The notes under the pieces: generated by a model
Databases searched by the model: none
Told to the model about the DNA's origin: nothing
Seen by the model: the letters and a program-made list of their open reading frames with translations, nothing else
Assembly (NCBI RefSeq): GCF_002165625.1
Contig: NZ_NGNS01000012.1
Coordinates: 59,693 to 123,692, forward strand
Source: Neiella marina
GTDB lineage: Bacteria; Pseudomonadota; Gammaproteobacteria; Enterobacterales; Neiellaceae
Length of the DNA stretch: 64,000 bases
Direction: 5' to 3'
Part shown: positions 8,039-17,046 of the stretch, piece by piece
Position numbering within the stretch: position 1 is the stretch's first letter
How the letters are laid out: every line of letters begins with the position of its first letter
Translations under genes and position numbers: made by a program

Positions 8039-8887
8039 ATGCTAAAAAGCCACACTCTGACACTAATTGGCTGCGCTTTACTGCCAGCTCCGGCATTACT
8101 TGCTGGACAACACCCACAACCACCACTAATGCTTGCCAGCGAATACCAAGAGCATATTCAACTGGGAAATTATCTAGTTAGCGAAAAGTTCGATGGCATT
8201 CGCGCCTTCTGGGATGGCCAGCACTTGCTCACTCGTTCGGGCAATCTCATCAACGCGCCAGACTGGTTTACTCAAGGTTTTCCAAAAATCCCTTTAGATG
8301 GCGAGTTGTGGTTTGGCTATGGCCAATTCAGCCAGTTAACTGCGCTACTAAACAGCGCGACAACACAACAAGCTCAATGGCGAAATGTCCTATTCATGGT
8401 GTTCGATTTACCAACAATTCGAGCACCGTTCGATATGAGGTATGGTCAGTTGGGCAACTTGCTGGAGCAACTCGATCATCCGCAGCTGCAAAGGGTCGAG
8501 CAGCAAACTCTGAGCACTGATAATGATGTTCGCCACGCTCTAGCTAAAGTCCTTCAACGTGGCGGGGAGGGATTGATGTTTCGCCATCGCAATAGTCTTT
8601 ACGAACCTAAACGAAGCATGCAGCTACTCAAATTGAAACCATGGCAAGATGCCGAAGCGGAAGTCATTGGCCATCGCCCGGGACAAGGAAAGTACTCGGG
8701 ACAACTGGGCGCTTTGGTGGTTCGGGCAGCTAGTGGCCAAATATTTAAAATCGGCACCGGATTTAGCGACCAAGAGCGACGGCAGCCCCCTTCTGTCGGC
8801 ACCACCATTACTTACCGCTACAGTGGCTTCACTAATAGCGGTAAGCCTCGATTCGCCAGTTACATGCGGCCTCGGCTGCCTGAATAA
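8039..8887 (+). CDS. ligE: Exported ATP-dependent DNA ligase LigE
   Basis: A 282-residue minimal ATP-dependent DNA ligase. Residues 1-23 form a signal peptide (LLPAPALLAG), as in LigE proteins of Neisseria and Haemophilus, which act in the periplasm. Motif I is SEKFDGIRAFW with Lys50 as the adenylated nucleophile. Later motifs include MVFDLP, GGEGLMFRH and LLKLKPW, with an OB-fold C-terminal part. Start chosen at the ATG 8039, which has GGAGG eight bases upstream. It seals nicks in duplex DNA; proposed roles are repair of imported or extracellular DNA. No competence genes are adjacent. The DNA-ligase family call is firm; periplasmic location is inferred from the signal. Confidence 0.88.
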   Translation: MLKSHTLTLIGCALLPAPALLAGQHPQPPLMLASEYQEHIQLGNYLVSEKFDGIRAFWDGQHLLTRSGNLINAPDWFTQGFPKIPLDGELWFGYGQFSQLTALLNSATTQQAQWRNVLFMVFDLPTIRAPFDMRYGQLGNLLEQLDHPQLQRVEQQTLSTDNDVRHALAKVLQRGGEGLMFRHRNSLYEPKRSMQLLKLKPWQDAEAEVIGHRPGQGKYSGQLGALVVRAASGQIFKIGTGFSDQERRQPPSVGTTITYRYSGFTNSGKPRFASYMRPRLPE

Positions 8888-8889
8888 GC

Positions 8890-8928
8890 AACCTATAATA
8901 GGTTATTAAGGGCGGCAATTTTGCCGCC
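8890..8928. terminator. Convergent hairpins between ligE and the TPR gene
   Basis: Two inverted repeats abut where the convergent genes meet: AACCTA/TAGGTT (8890-8904) and the stronger GGCGGCAA/TTGCCGCC (8911-8928). The second lies inside the last codons of the minus-strand gene. Neither has a good U-tract, so termination is plausible but not certain. Confidence 0.35.
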
Positions 8929-10050
8929 ATATCTGGCGTTTTGCTCTCGGGTTGTACTCAATTCTTGAGCCTTTTCTAACGCCACTAAAGCATCCTCATA
9001 CTCGCCCAGAGCCAACAATACCCTGGCCTTGCCAAAGTAAAAATTATGAATGTAATCAGCCCGCCGAATGGCTTTGTTGTAGTGGCTTAGGGCATCATTA
9101 TAAGAACCTTCTGAAAAGTACTCCTCGGCTTCTCGAGCCAAAACAAAAGGGCTTTCTAGCTTGATCTGATCAAGCCGAAGTGACATCAGTAACGCTTCAT
9201 AATCTCGATTTTCGGCGCGGTAGAAGAATGCTAAATTGTTCAGTAATACCGGATCCATGGCATCGAGTTGCATGCCAATGTTATAAGCCTGCTCCGCCAA
9301 CTCTACTTCTCCCATCCGGCGCAACACGATACCTATCAGAGAATAGCTCTTCGATTTTTGCGGAGCATTCCGAAGCGCATGGTAAGAGAAACTGTACGCA
9401 AGGTCTAAATCATTGGCCGCCAGCGATTCGGCCGCTCGATTGTGATAAAACGAGCCGACAATATCATCTTTAGTCAGCTCATAACGCTTGGCATAGCGGT
9501 ATAGATCATTCTCAGTAAAGTCGACAATAAAGCCACTTGGACCCCATACCTGATCCATATTATGAGGACTTCGAACGTAGACATTGATGTGATCGCCCAA
9601 CGTTTCGAAGCTATCATGCATCTCCCAGAAAAACGGCACATCCGGCTCTAAAAAGTAAGCTTTCAAGCCCAAATGCTCAGCAAATGAGTGAGTCAGAATA
9701 GCCAACGACAAGCAATTGCCCGCTCGTTCTTCAAACGCCTGAGCAGCGGTGAAGGTGGTTTTATTGTCATAATCCACTTGAAAACCACTGGGCTTGACCA
9801 TCCAGCGGCGAAATGACGACATCAAGCGGTCTTTATCTGAACGGTCGATGGCGAACTTTTTGTTGAGCAGTAACTCTGCTTCTCTCGATAGGGCAAAAAT
9901 CTGCTTGCGAGACGGGATATCCTGCCCCACTTGATGACTGGGAGTGGGTAAGTTGAGCTGACTAAGCTGAACAACCGGCGCTTGCGTTTCAGTTGAACTA
10001 CAAGCAGCTAGACTTAACAGAGCAATTAGCGAGATGAAGAGCCTATTCAT
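8893..10050 (-). CDS. Lipoprotein with transglutaminase-like and TPR domains
   Basis: A 385-residue predicted lipoprotein, lipobox LAAC with Cys17. Residues about 70-165 resemble a transglutaminase-like cysteine-protease fold: the segment AGNCLSLAIL places Cys113 at a helix start, and DHINVYV supplies His154. From about 205 to the end, repeated helix-turn-helix pairs (for example AEQAYNIGMQLDAMDP and GEYEDALVALEKA) are tetratricopeptide repeats. A role in processing or scaffolding an envelope protein is possible; no substrate is evident. It is convergent with ligE and divergent from the PHP gene. Domain assignment is good; function unknown. Confidence 0.75.
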   Translation of the reverse strand: MNRLFISLIALLSLAACSSTETQAPVVQLSQLNLPTPSHQVGQDIPSRKQIFALSREAELLLNKKFAIDRSDKDRLMSSFRRWMVKPSGFQVDYDNKTTFTAAQAFEERAGNCLSLAILTHSFAEHLGLKAYFLEPDVPFFWEMHDSFETLGDHINVYVRSPHNMDQVWGPSGFIVDFTENDLYRYAKRYELTKDDIVGSFYHNRAAESLAANDLDLAYSFSYHALRNAPQKSKSYSLIGIVLRRMGEVELAEQAYNIGMQLDAMDPVLLNNLAFFYRAENRDYEALLMSLRLDQIKLESPFVLAREAEEYFSEGSYNDALSHYNKAIRRADYIHNFYFGKARVLLALGEYEDALVALEKAQELSTTREQNARYGGKIAALNNLL

Positions 10051-10164
10051 GGTTTAATACCTTTGCCATAGACAGGCTTTAGTATAGAAAAGCAGCAAAT
10101 AAATGGGTTTTCTCCGCTTCACAATTTTGCCACAAAGCAGCGCAACCGATATTAAGAGGTAACC

Positions 10165-10899
10165 ATGAGAATTTTGGTCGACACCCACGCTCACACGATA
10201 GCCAGCACTCATGCTTACAGTACCGTTCACGATTACCTGATCGTTGCCAAAGAGCGCGGTTTACAGGGTTTTACCATTACCGACCACGGAGTGGCTATGC
10301 CCGATAGCCCGCACATCTATCATTTCGTCAACATGAAAATATTTCCACGCAGTGTTGATGGCATAACTATCTTCCGCGGAATGGAAGCAAACATCCTCGA
10401 CAGTAATGGCCGTCTAGACGTGCCCGACGCGCTCCACGATAAACTCGATCTGGTGATCGCGAGTTTTCATGAACCAGTCATCAAACCAACCAGTAAAAGT
10501 GATCACACTCAAGCACTAATCGGTGCCATTGAATCTGGCAAATGCCAGATCATTGGTCATCCCGGCAACCCCAATTTTCCATTCGATTATCAAGCCGTGA
10601 TTGAAGCCGCGATACAACACAACGTAGCGATTGAAATTAATAACAGCTCGTTTTTGGAATCTCGCCACGGCAGCGAACCTAACTGCATGGGCATTTTGCA
10701 GGTGGTAAAGGAGCTAGGCGGTTTGGTCAGTGTCGGTAGCGATAGCCATATCAGCTATCAACTTGGTGAATTCAGCAAAAGCTTAGAAGCAATCGATAAA
10801 GTGGGATTGGCGTCGACGCAAATCATCAATCGCGATTTGGCAAGCTTCAAAGCATTTCTCGCTTTGCACAACAAATCGGTGGTGTCTCAGTTGCCCTAA
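10165..10899 (+). CDS. ycdX: PHP-domain phosphoesterase YcdX family
   Basis: A 244-residue PHP-fold metal-dependent phosphatase. Metal-binding motifs are in the expected order: DTHAHT (residues 6-11), TDHGVAMPD (about 39-47), an acidic GMEANILD, HEPVIKP, HPGNPNF, and SDSHISYQLG near the C-terminus. E. coli YcdX binds a trinuclear zinc centre; its natural substrate is uncertain and it affects swarming. An AGAGG Shine-Dalgarno precedes the ATG. The last four bases overlap the end of the convergent AraC gene. Confidence 0.85.
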   Translation: MRILVDTHAHTIASTHAYSTVHDYLIVAKERGLQGFTITDHGVAMPDSPHIYHFVNMKIFPRSVDGITIFRGMEANILDSNGRLDVPDALHDKLDLVIASFHEPVIKPTSKSDHTQALIGAIESGKCQIIGHPGNPNFPFDYQAVIEAAIQHNVAIEINNSSFLESRHGSEPNCMGILQVVKELGGLVSVGSDSHISYQLGEFSKSLEAIDKVGLASTQIINRDLASFKAFLALHNKSVVSQLP

Positions 10900-11744
10900 A
10901 GATTGCGCTGATGATTACGCCAGCGCTGCGGTGACAGGCCAACATGCTTTTTAAAACAATGAGAAAAGCTTAATCCATCTTCATAACCCAATGATTGAGC
11001 GATTTGCTTGACCGATAGTTGCGAGTGAATCAGCAAATCCTGGCCACGCTGAATACGCATGCGGGTAATAAATTGCATCGGGCTGGCACCAAGGTGCTGT
11101 CGAACTAAACGATAAAACTGTGGCTCCGACAAGAACATACGTTGTGCCAACTCGGCGACGGTCCAAGGGAAATGGAGCTGGCGGCCAACTTCGTCGAATA
11201 ATCGTTGAAGTCTGATTTGCTGCCGTGGCAATTCACTGTTGCGATCAAGAATACGATCCAGAAAGTTCAGCAGCACTTTTGCCAGTAAATCGAGTTGTTG
11301 GATATCTGCCGGACGCTTCAACTCTGCCGCAAGAAGCGACAGGGTTTGATTGAACTGTTCGCCCTGCCCGGAAATAGGCTCAACTCGGCTTTGTTGTTGA
11401 TGAAGAAATTGCCAACGCTCATCATCAGCTAGCAAAAACCAGCAACATTGCCATTGTTCATGTTGTTCTAGCACAAACAAGTGGGGTGCGCGTGCAGGCA
11501 ATACCATAATGCTATCGCGTTCGATCTGACAATGCCCATCTCGGGTTTGCAGCAGTCCACCACCAGCCAGAGTAAACAGCACTGTATGATAGTCAGGTAC
11601 AGCACGACCAATGCGATAACTGGTTTTCAACAATGATTGCCCGGCGAGGGTCACGCCGGCGTTCTTCAGTTCCGGTACATCCAAGGTCGCAACAAATCGC
11701 TCCTCACAATCAGGATGCAAATGGAAGATATCGCGCCATTCCAT
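10896..11744 (-). CDS. AraC family transcriptional regulator
   Basis: A 282-residue regulator. The first 150 residues form an AraC-type cupin ligand-binding domain (AGGGLLQTRDGHCQ, LPARAPHLF). The last 100 carry two helix-turn-helix units: VAELAQRMFLSEPQFYRLVR and SVKQIAQSLGYEDGLSFSHC, followed by the family signature FKKHVGLSPQRWR. Start taken at the ATG 11742-11744 behind GAGGTGA. It diverges from the MATE pump gene across 173 bases, making that gene a natural candidate target. The inducer is unknown. Confidence 0.88.
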   Translation of the reverse strand: MEWRDIFHLHPDCEERFVATLDVPELKNAGVTLAGQSLLKTSYRIGRAVPDYHTVLFTLAGGGLLQTRDGHCQIERDSIMVLPARAPHLFVLEQHEQWQCCWFLLADDERWQFLHQQQSRVEPISGQGEQFNQTLSLLAAELKRPADIQQLDLLAKVLLNFLDRILDRNSELPRQQIRLQRLFDEVGRQLHFPWTVAELAQRMFLSEPQFYRLVRQHLGASPMQFITRMRIQRGQDLLIHSQLSVKQIAQSLGYEDGLSFSHCFKKHVGLSPQRWRNHQRNL

Positions 11745-11917
11745 CAATCACCTCGATGATAGTTTTAAACATACCAATGATAACTCTGAACCTACTCAAC
11801 TTCACGCTTCGCCCTATACTTCGCCCCTATTACTCGGCTGGTCATTTTGTCACCAAGAATAATCACAGCCTTATTATTCGCTATTTCTCATACGCTGTTT
11901 GATGTGGAGGACAAATA

Positions 11918-13270
11918 ATGCAGTTACCAAACGCCCTCAAAACCAGCTTTGCTTTAGCCTGGCCAATATCGATCCAACAAGTACTAATGACAGTATTGGG
12001 AATGGTCGATGTGATGATGGTGGGCCATTTGGGCAATGCTGCTGTTGCTGCGGTGGGATTAGGTAACCGAATTCAATTTGTCATCATTGTTATTTTTGCT
12101 GGCCTTGGCACGGCCCTGAGCATTTTGGTCGCGCAGTACTGGGGAGCAAAGAATATTCGAGGGATCCGCAATTCGGTGCTGCTCGCCACCATTTGTGGGT
12201 CTGCATTATTGGCTCCGGTAGTGGTTTGGCTTTGGCTACAGGCAGAAGTGGTAGTGGCTTGGGGCTCTCCCGATCAGGAAGTGATTGCGTTAGGCGCAAA
12301 TTACTTGCGGCTAACCTTAATCGCGCTGATTTGTAGCTTATTCTTGATCATTTTTGAAGCTGCGATGCGCAGTGTCGGCGAAGTCAAAACCCCATTAGCA
12401 ATCAGTACCGCAGCAATTGCTCTCAACATTGTGCTCAATGCTGTGTTTATCTTTGGTTGGGGCCCGATTCCGGCGATGGGGGTTGCTGGCGCTGCGATAG
12501 CGACATCTGTAGCTCGCTCGCTGCACGTCTCCATGTTACTTGGCTTTATGCTGTGGCGGCGTCACGTGACGCTGCCAAGATTGGAGAACTTGGCCGTCAC
12601 CAATTCACTCATTGCTTGGCGTCGCTACTTGCTATTGAGCCTGCCAATGATGGTGAACTTTGGTATTTGGTCCTGTGGCACCTTCGTTTATGTCATGTTG
12701 TATGGCCGGGTCAGTACCGAGGCGTTGGCTATTGCCAGCATGTTGACGCCAATTGAAGGGGCAATGCTAGCTCTGTTCTTTGGCATGTCATCTGCCAGCG
12801 CCATTTTGGTTGGGCAGAAACTGGGCGCCAACGATCATCAGCAAGCTTGGACATTGGCTCGTGGTTTTGCGCTCTACAATCCCGCGGTCGCAATGTTGGT
12901 AGGTATCGTGCTGGCACTCAACTATCAATATGTGCTCGCTCCCTACGCAGCCTTGGGTGAAGAAACACTGCGCCTAGCGAGTCAGATATTGTTGATGATG
13001 GCATTATTAAGCTGGTTGAAGGTCACCAACATGACCTTGTCGATGGGCATTTTGCGTACCGGCGGACAAAACCGTTACTGCTTGCTATCAGATACATTTG
13101 GCATGTGGTGCGTTGGCATCCCAATGACTTGGTTAGCAGTCGAAATGCAGTGGCCCTTCATCTGGGTTTACTTCATGGTTTACTGTGAAGAAATCGTCAA
13201 AGCGATACTGTTTTTTCGCAAGTTATTCAGCCGCACTTGGATGCATACCATCGCAGCTGCTGAACATTAA
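11918..13270 (+). CDS. MATE family efflux transporter
   Basis: A 450-residue, highly hydrophobic protein with about 12 membrane helices in two homologous halves, as in NorM-type cation-coupled multidrug antiporters. N-terminal family features are ALAWPISIQQVLMTVLGMVD and VMMVGHLGNAAVAAVGLGNR. It probably exports drugs or metabolites using a Na+ or H+ gradient. It starts with ATG after GTGGAGG. The divergent AraC gene may control it. Confidence 0.88.
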   Translation: MQLPNALKTSFALAWPISIQQVLMTVLGMVDVMMVGHLGNAAVAAVGLGNRIQFVIIVIFAGLGTALSILVAQYWGAKNIRGIRNSVLLATICGSALLAPVVVWLWLQAEVVVAWGSPDQEVIALGANYLRLTLIALICSLFLIIFEAAMRSVGEVKTPLAISTAAIALNIVLNAVFIFGWGPIPAMGVAGAAIATSVARSLHVSMLLGFMLWRRHVTLPRLENLAVTNSLIAWRRYLLLSLPMMVNFGIWSCGTFVYVMLYGRVSTEALAIASMLTPIEGAMLALFFGMSSASAILVGQKLGANDHQQAWTLARGFALYNPAVAMLVGIVLALNYQYVLAPYAALGEETLRLASQILLMMALLSWLKVTNMTLSMGILRTGGQNRYCLLSDTFGMWCVGIPMTWLAVEMQWPFIWVYFMVYCEEIVKAILFFRKLFSRTWMHTIAAAEH

Positions 13271-13294
13271 TACCATCGAGCCCTAGCTCGGCGT

Positions 13295-13313
13295 GCTGGC
13301 AATTTGTGCCAGC
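13295..13313 (+). terminator. Hairpin downstream of MATE gene
   Basis: GCTGGCA pairs with TGCCAGC around a five-base loop, 25 bases past the MATE stop. It is followed by CCCCTCAG rather than a T-run, so it is a weak terminator or an mRNA 3'-end structure. Confidence 0.4.
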
Positions 13314-13454
13314 CCCCTCAGTTACCTCTTGGAGTCTGCTCTTTACAGGTAAACCGCGTCGTCATTCAACCCACATTCAGGGAACACTTGTAAGCTCAAT
13401 GGAAAATAAGTAGGCTTGCGGCGGACTATGGCCGCATCAACAAAAGACTGTTCT

Positions 13455-15242
13455 ATGACTCGATATCACTTAGTGGAGCTCTTACGCGAAAGGATTTCGC
13501 AAAGTGGTAACAACGAAGCAATGCGCTACGAGGCCAATGGCGGCTGGCGCTCTATTAGCTGGCAACAATTCGGCGAGCAAGTACAAGTGTTCGCTCAAGC
13601 TTTAATCAGCAGCGGTCACCAAGTCGGCGATAAGGTCGGCATTTTTTCCCGCAATATGCCAGAGTGGACAATTGCCGACTACGGTATTCTCTCCGCACGC
13701 GGTGTGGTTGTCCCCATTTATCCGACCAATACCCTGGCGCAAACGCGCTACATCATCCAAGACGCCAATATCGATATCCTTTGCGTCGGCGAGCAAGGCC
13801 AATACGATTTAGCTCTCGAACTGTTGAACAATGGCGATATTCAGCAAATCATCGTGTTTGATGACAGTGTTGATCTAAAAGGCTGCACCAATGCGGTTTA
13901 TTCCAGCTATTTCGTCGCTGCCGATAGCAACGCCCATAGTGAACTGCTCAATCGCTCGGAACAGTTCGATATGACGGATCTGGTAACCTTAATTTATACC
14001 TCGGGTACTACCGGCGAACCGAAAGGCGTCATGCTCGATTTCGCTAACTTTGCGGCGGCAATGAAAGTGCACGATGAGCGTCTCGAACTGAACGAATCCG
14101 ATGTGTCATTGTGCATGCTGCCATTGTCCCACGTGTATGAGCGCGGCTGGACTTACTTTGCCTTGTTCAAAGGAGCCACCAACGTTTACTTACGCGATCC
14201 AAGCCGAGTGATGGATGTGATTGAGCAAGTAAAACCCTCGGTCATGTGCGCGGTCCCTCGCCTTTATGAAAAAGCTTACGCCACTATCCACGCCAAAGTG
14301 GCTCAAGCGCCTAAATTGCGCCAGCAAATCTTTAGCTGGGCGAGCAAGATCGCTTTAGCTCGCTTGCGCCGAAGCCAAAGTGGCTTGGCTTCGAATTGGT
14401 GGATTGAACAACAGTACAAACTGGCCGATCGACTAGTGTTTACCAAACTAAGAGCTCGTTTTGGCGGTAATTGTCGCTTCTTCCCGGTTGGCGGGGCGGG
14501 GCTAGATAAGGATGTCCATCAGTTCTTTCTCGCTGCCGGCATACACTTGAAATTGGGCTATGGCATGACTGAGACTACAGCGACAGTCAGCTGCTTCAAT
14601 GATCAAGACTTTACCCTTGGCACGGTTGGCACACCAATGCCTGGTATCGAGCTTAAACAGGGCCCTAACAATGAAATCTGGGTCAAAGGCGATACCGTCA
14701 TGCGAGGTTATTACAACAAGCCTTCAGCAACGGCTGAAGTATTGACAGCAGATGGCTGGTTGAAGACCGGAGATGCTGGCTACATCAATGATCATGGCGA
14801 CCTAGTGTTCACCGAACGCTTGAAAGAATTGATGAAGACATCTAACGGCAAGTATGTGGCGCCGCAGTTAGTTGAGGGAACGCTTGGCAAAGATCGCTTG
14901 ATTGAACAAATTGCGATTGTTGCCGATGCCCGTAACTTTGTTTCTGCCCTCATTGTGCCCTGCTTCGAAACCTTAGAAGAGCACGCCAAAGCACTCAATT
15001 TGGCTTACAAAGAGCGCTTAGAATTAGTCAAGCATCCGCAAATCGTCGCTATGTTCAATGAGCGCTTAGAAGCCCTGCAAAAAAGCCTTGCACGCTACGA
15101 ACAAGTAAAACGATTTACCTTGCTCACCAAGCCATTTTCAATGGAACTGGGAGAAATTACACCAACGCTGAAGCTGCGCCGAAAAGTCATTTATTCACGT
15201 TATCAAAACGAAATCGAGGCAATGTACAGCGCCGTAAGCTAA
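13455..15242 (+). CDS. AMP-binding long-chain acyl-CoA synthetase
   Basis: A 595-residue ANL-superfamily enzyme, close to FadD15-type long-chain fatty acyl-CoA ligases. The AMP-binding P-loop YTSGTTGEPKG is at about 181-191, the adenine motif GYGMTETTATVS near 370, and the hinge DAGYINDHGDLVFTERLKEL near 445-465. It adenylates a fatty acid with ATP and transfers it to CoA. The ATG at 13455 matches homologue N-termini (TRYHLVELLRERI), but an in-frame ATG at 13428 is possible and neither has a good Shine-Dalgarno. Chain-length preference cannot be read. Confidence 0.85.
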   Translation: MTRYHLVELLRERISQSGNNEAMRYEANGGWRSISWQQFGEQVQVFAQALISSGHQVGDKVGIFSRNMPEWTIADYGILSARGVVVPIYPTNTLAQTRYIIQDANIDILCVGEQGQYDLALELLNNGDIQQIIVFDDSVDLKGCTNAVYSSYFVAADSNAHSELLNRSEQFDMTDLVTLIYTSGTTGEPKGVMLDFANFAAAMKVHDERLELNESDVSLCMLPLSHVYERGWTYFALFKGATNVYLRDPSRVMDVIEQVKPSVMCAVPRLYEKAYATIHAKVAQAPKLRQQIFSWASKIALARLRRSQSGLASNWWIEQQYKLADRLVFTKLRARFGGNCRFFPVGGAGLDKDVHQFFLAAGIHLKLGYGMTETTATVSCFNDQDFTLGTVGTPMPGIELKQGPNNEIWVKGDTVMRGYYNKPSATAEVLTADGWLKTGDAGYINDHGDLVFTERLKELMKTSNGKYVAPQLVEGTLGKDRLIEQIAIVADARNFVSALIVPCFETLEEHAKALNLAYKERLELVKHPQIVAMFNERLEALQKSLARYEQVKRFTLLTKPFSMELGEITPTLKLRRKVIYSRYQNEIEAMYSAVS

Positions 15243-15335
15243 CCTTCCCCCCGTTACTGGCATTTCAAACGCTCTGTTGAAGCTCTTGATTTTGAGCTAT
15301 TATCGGGGCGTTTTTTATGCCACCGGGGCCAGCCT

Positions 15336-15986
15336 TTGTTACTTTCCCACAAACATCAATTTTTATTTATCCACATTGCTAAAACCGGTGGTACCAGCGT
15401 CCGCTCCGCGCTTGCCAAATATCGATGGGGACACCGTTACTCCTTGCCTCAATGGCTAGCTAGCCGCCTCAGCGGCTTGACCGGTCATCACATCGGCGCC
15501 AAATTTCCTCGTCATTGCAAAGCCGTTGCCGCCAAAGAAATGCTACCGGGAGAGTATTTCAATGGCCTCTACAAATTCTGTGTGGTGCGCAACCCTTTCG
15601 ATTTACAAGTGAGCTCGTTCTACCACATCAAAAAAGAGCATCCACAGATCTTCAAACGCTACAACATCAGTAACTTCTCCGAGTTCCTCAGCGTGCGGCT
15701 GGACCCAGAACGCCCTTTTGAGGAGCTACTGCATGCACCGCTGCAATCTGACTATGTGGTTGACCTCCATGGTAAGGTCATTGTTGATAAAATTTGCCGC
15801 TTCGAACAACTACAGCATGATTTTGATGAAGCGTGCGATGCCATCGGCATTCCACGACTCGCACTACCGCACAAACGCAAAGCAAGTAGCCGCAGTGGCT
15901 ACCAGCAATATTATTCAGATCAAGACATCAAGCTCGTAGAGCAGCATTACCAACGAGACTTAGAAATACTGGGTTATCAGTTTTAA
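15336..15986 (+). CDS. Sulfotransferase family protein, paralogue 1
   Basis: A 216-residue PAPS-dependent sulfotransferase-family protein. The 5'-phosphosulfate-binding motif is FIHIAKTGGTSVRSAL (residues 10-25), and a 3'-phosphate motif is likely at VVRNPFDLQVSSF. It appears to start at TTG (15336): the aligned paralogue at 17845-18498 begins at the same residue with ATG, and no in-frame ATG lies nearby. It likely sulfates a surface polysaccharide, given the glycosyltransferase genes that follow. Alternative: a sulfotransferase-fold protein with another acceptor. Confidence 0.8.
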   Translation: MLLSHKHQFLFIHIAKTGGTSVRSALAKYRWGHRYSLPQWLASRLSGLTGHHIGAKFPRHCKAVAAKEMLPGEYFNGLYKFCVVRNPFDLQVSSFYHIKKEHPQIFKRYNISNFSEFLSVRLDPERPFEELLHAPLQSDYVVDLHGKVIVDKICRFEQLQHDFDEACDAIGIPRLALPHKRKASSRSGYQQYYSDQDIKLVEQHYQRDLEILGYQF

Positions 15987-16027
15987 CTTAACCGCCGATT
16001 GCAACGAACAAAGCCAGAGATAACGGA

Positions 16028-17038
16028 ATGCCCAAGCCCCATATCGCAGTTGCCTGCTGTGCCGATGAAAACTATGTCATCGGTCTGACCATGGCTATGG
16101 TTTCTTGTTTTGCTCAGGCGAGTGGCCATTATCACTACAAACTCTATGTCATCGATTGCGGGTTAGCCGCATCTTCAATCACTGCTCTCGAACAAAAGCT
16201 AGCTCATACTGCCTTACTCAATGGCGCCAGTTATGAACTAGCTGTGATCAAGCCACCTACTGATACCATCGCCAGCTTGCCCGAACATCTGGGCTCGTGG
16301 ATCACCTATGCACGGTTCTTATTGGCCGACATGATCGACGAATCCCATGTCGTCTATCTCGATTCTGACATCCTGTGTTTACGAGGGGTTGAGGATTTCA
16401 TTGTTCATCAAACTGGTGCAGAGGCGATTGTCGGGGTCCGAGATCCAATTGGCACAATCAAGCATGACTGTCCCTGCCCAGAGCAGTTACAGCTGCCTGA
16501 TGATCCCTATTTAAATGCTGGCCTGCTGTTATTGAATTTAGATTGGATGCGATGCAATTTACCATTAACCAAGGTACTGCAATGGGTCTCAGATATCGGC
16601 CTTGAGCACCTCACCCACGCCGACCAAACCATCATCAATATGGTCTGCCAAGGCCACAAAACTGTGATAGAAAAGAGTAATAATTGGGTGTTAGAAACAG
16701 TCAATGCCAGCCAACTAGCTGGCGCTCTACCCAAAGTGAATATTCACTATATCAACCGACCTAAGCCTTGGCAGCCGCACCAAAGCGAGCCGAGAAAGTA
16801 CTTAGCTAATAAGCTGTTTATTGAAGCGGCAAACCACTATCAGATCGCAGAACTTGCTGCCATTGAAATCAACCCAAAAGCCTGGCGCAAAGCGAAACGC
16901 AAGGCCCTTTTTTATCGTTTGTTCAACCCTAAGCGAGCCATCGTCTACCAAGCCATCGTCGCTGCCGTTGACTACGCCAGCACTGCTGAGCGGCTGCTTT
17001 CTAAACAAGACTTATACAGCAACATGCAACAACCATAG
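16028..17038 (+). CDS. Glycosyltransferase family 8
   Basis: A 336-residue GT8-type retaining glycosyltransferase related to LPS galactosyl- and glucosyltransferases. Features in order: N-terminal nucleotide-binding strand IAVACCADENYVIGL, the metal-binding DxD in VVYLDSDILC (about 112-121), product-site YLNAGLLLLNL, ADQTIINMVCQG, and the C-terminal HYINRPKPW. It should transfer a hexose from a nucleotide sugar to an outer-core or polysaccharide acceptor at the inner face of the membrane. It lies 41 bases after the sulfotransferase gene and 8 before the next glycosyltransferase, indicating one operon. Confidence 0.88.
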   Translation: MPKPHIAVACCADENYVIGLTMAMVSCFAQASGHYHYKLYVIDCGLAASSITALEQKLAHTALLNGASYELAVIKPPTDTIASLPEHLGSWITYARFLLADMIDESHVVYLDSDILCLRGVEDFIVHQTGAEAIVGVRDPIGTIKHDCPCPEQLQLPDDPYLNAGLLLLNLDWMRCNLPLTKVLQWVSDIGLEHLTHADQTIINMVCQGHKTVIEKSNNWVLETVNASQLAGALPKVNIHYINRPKPWQPHQSEPRKYLANKLFIEAANHYQIAELAAIEINPKAWRKAKRKALFYRLFNPKRAIVYQAIVAAVDYASTAERLLSKQDLYSNMQQP

Positions 17039-17046
17039 GACGTATC

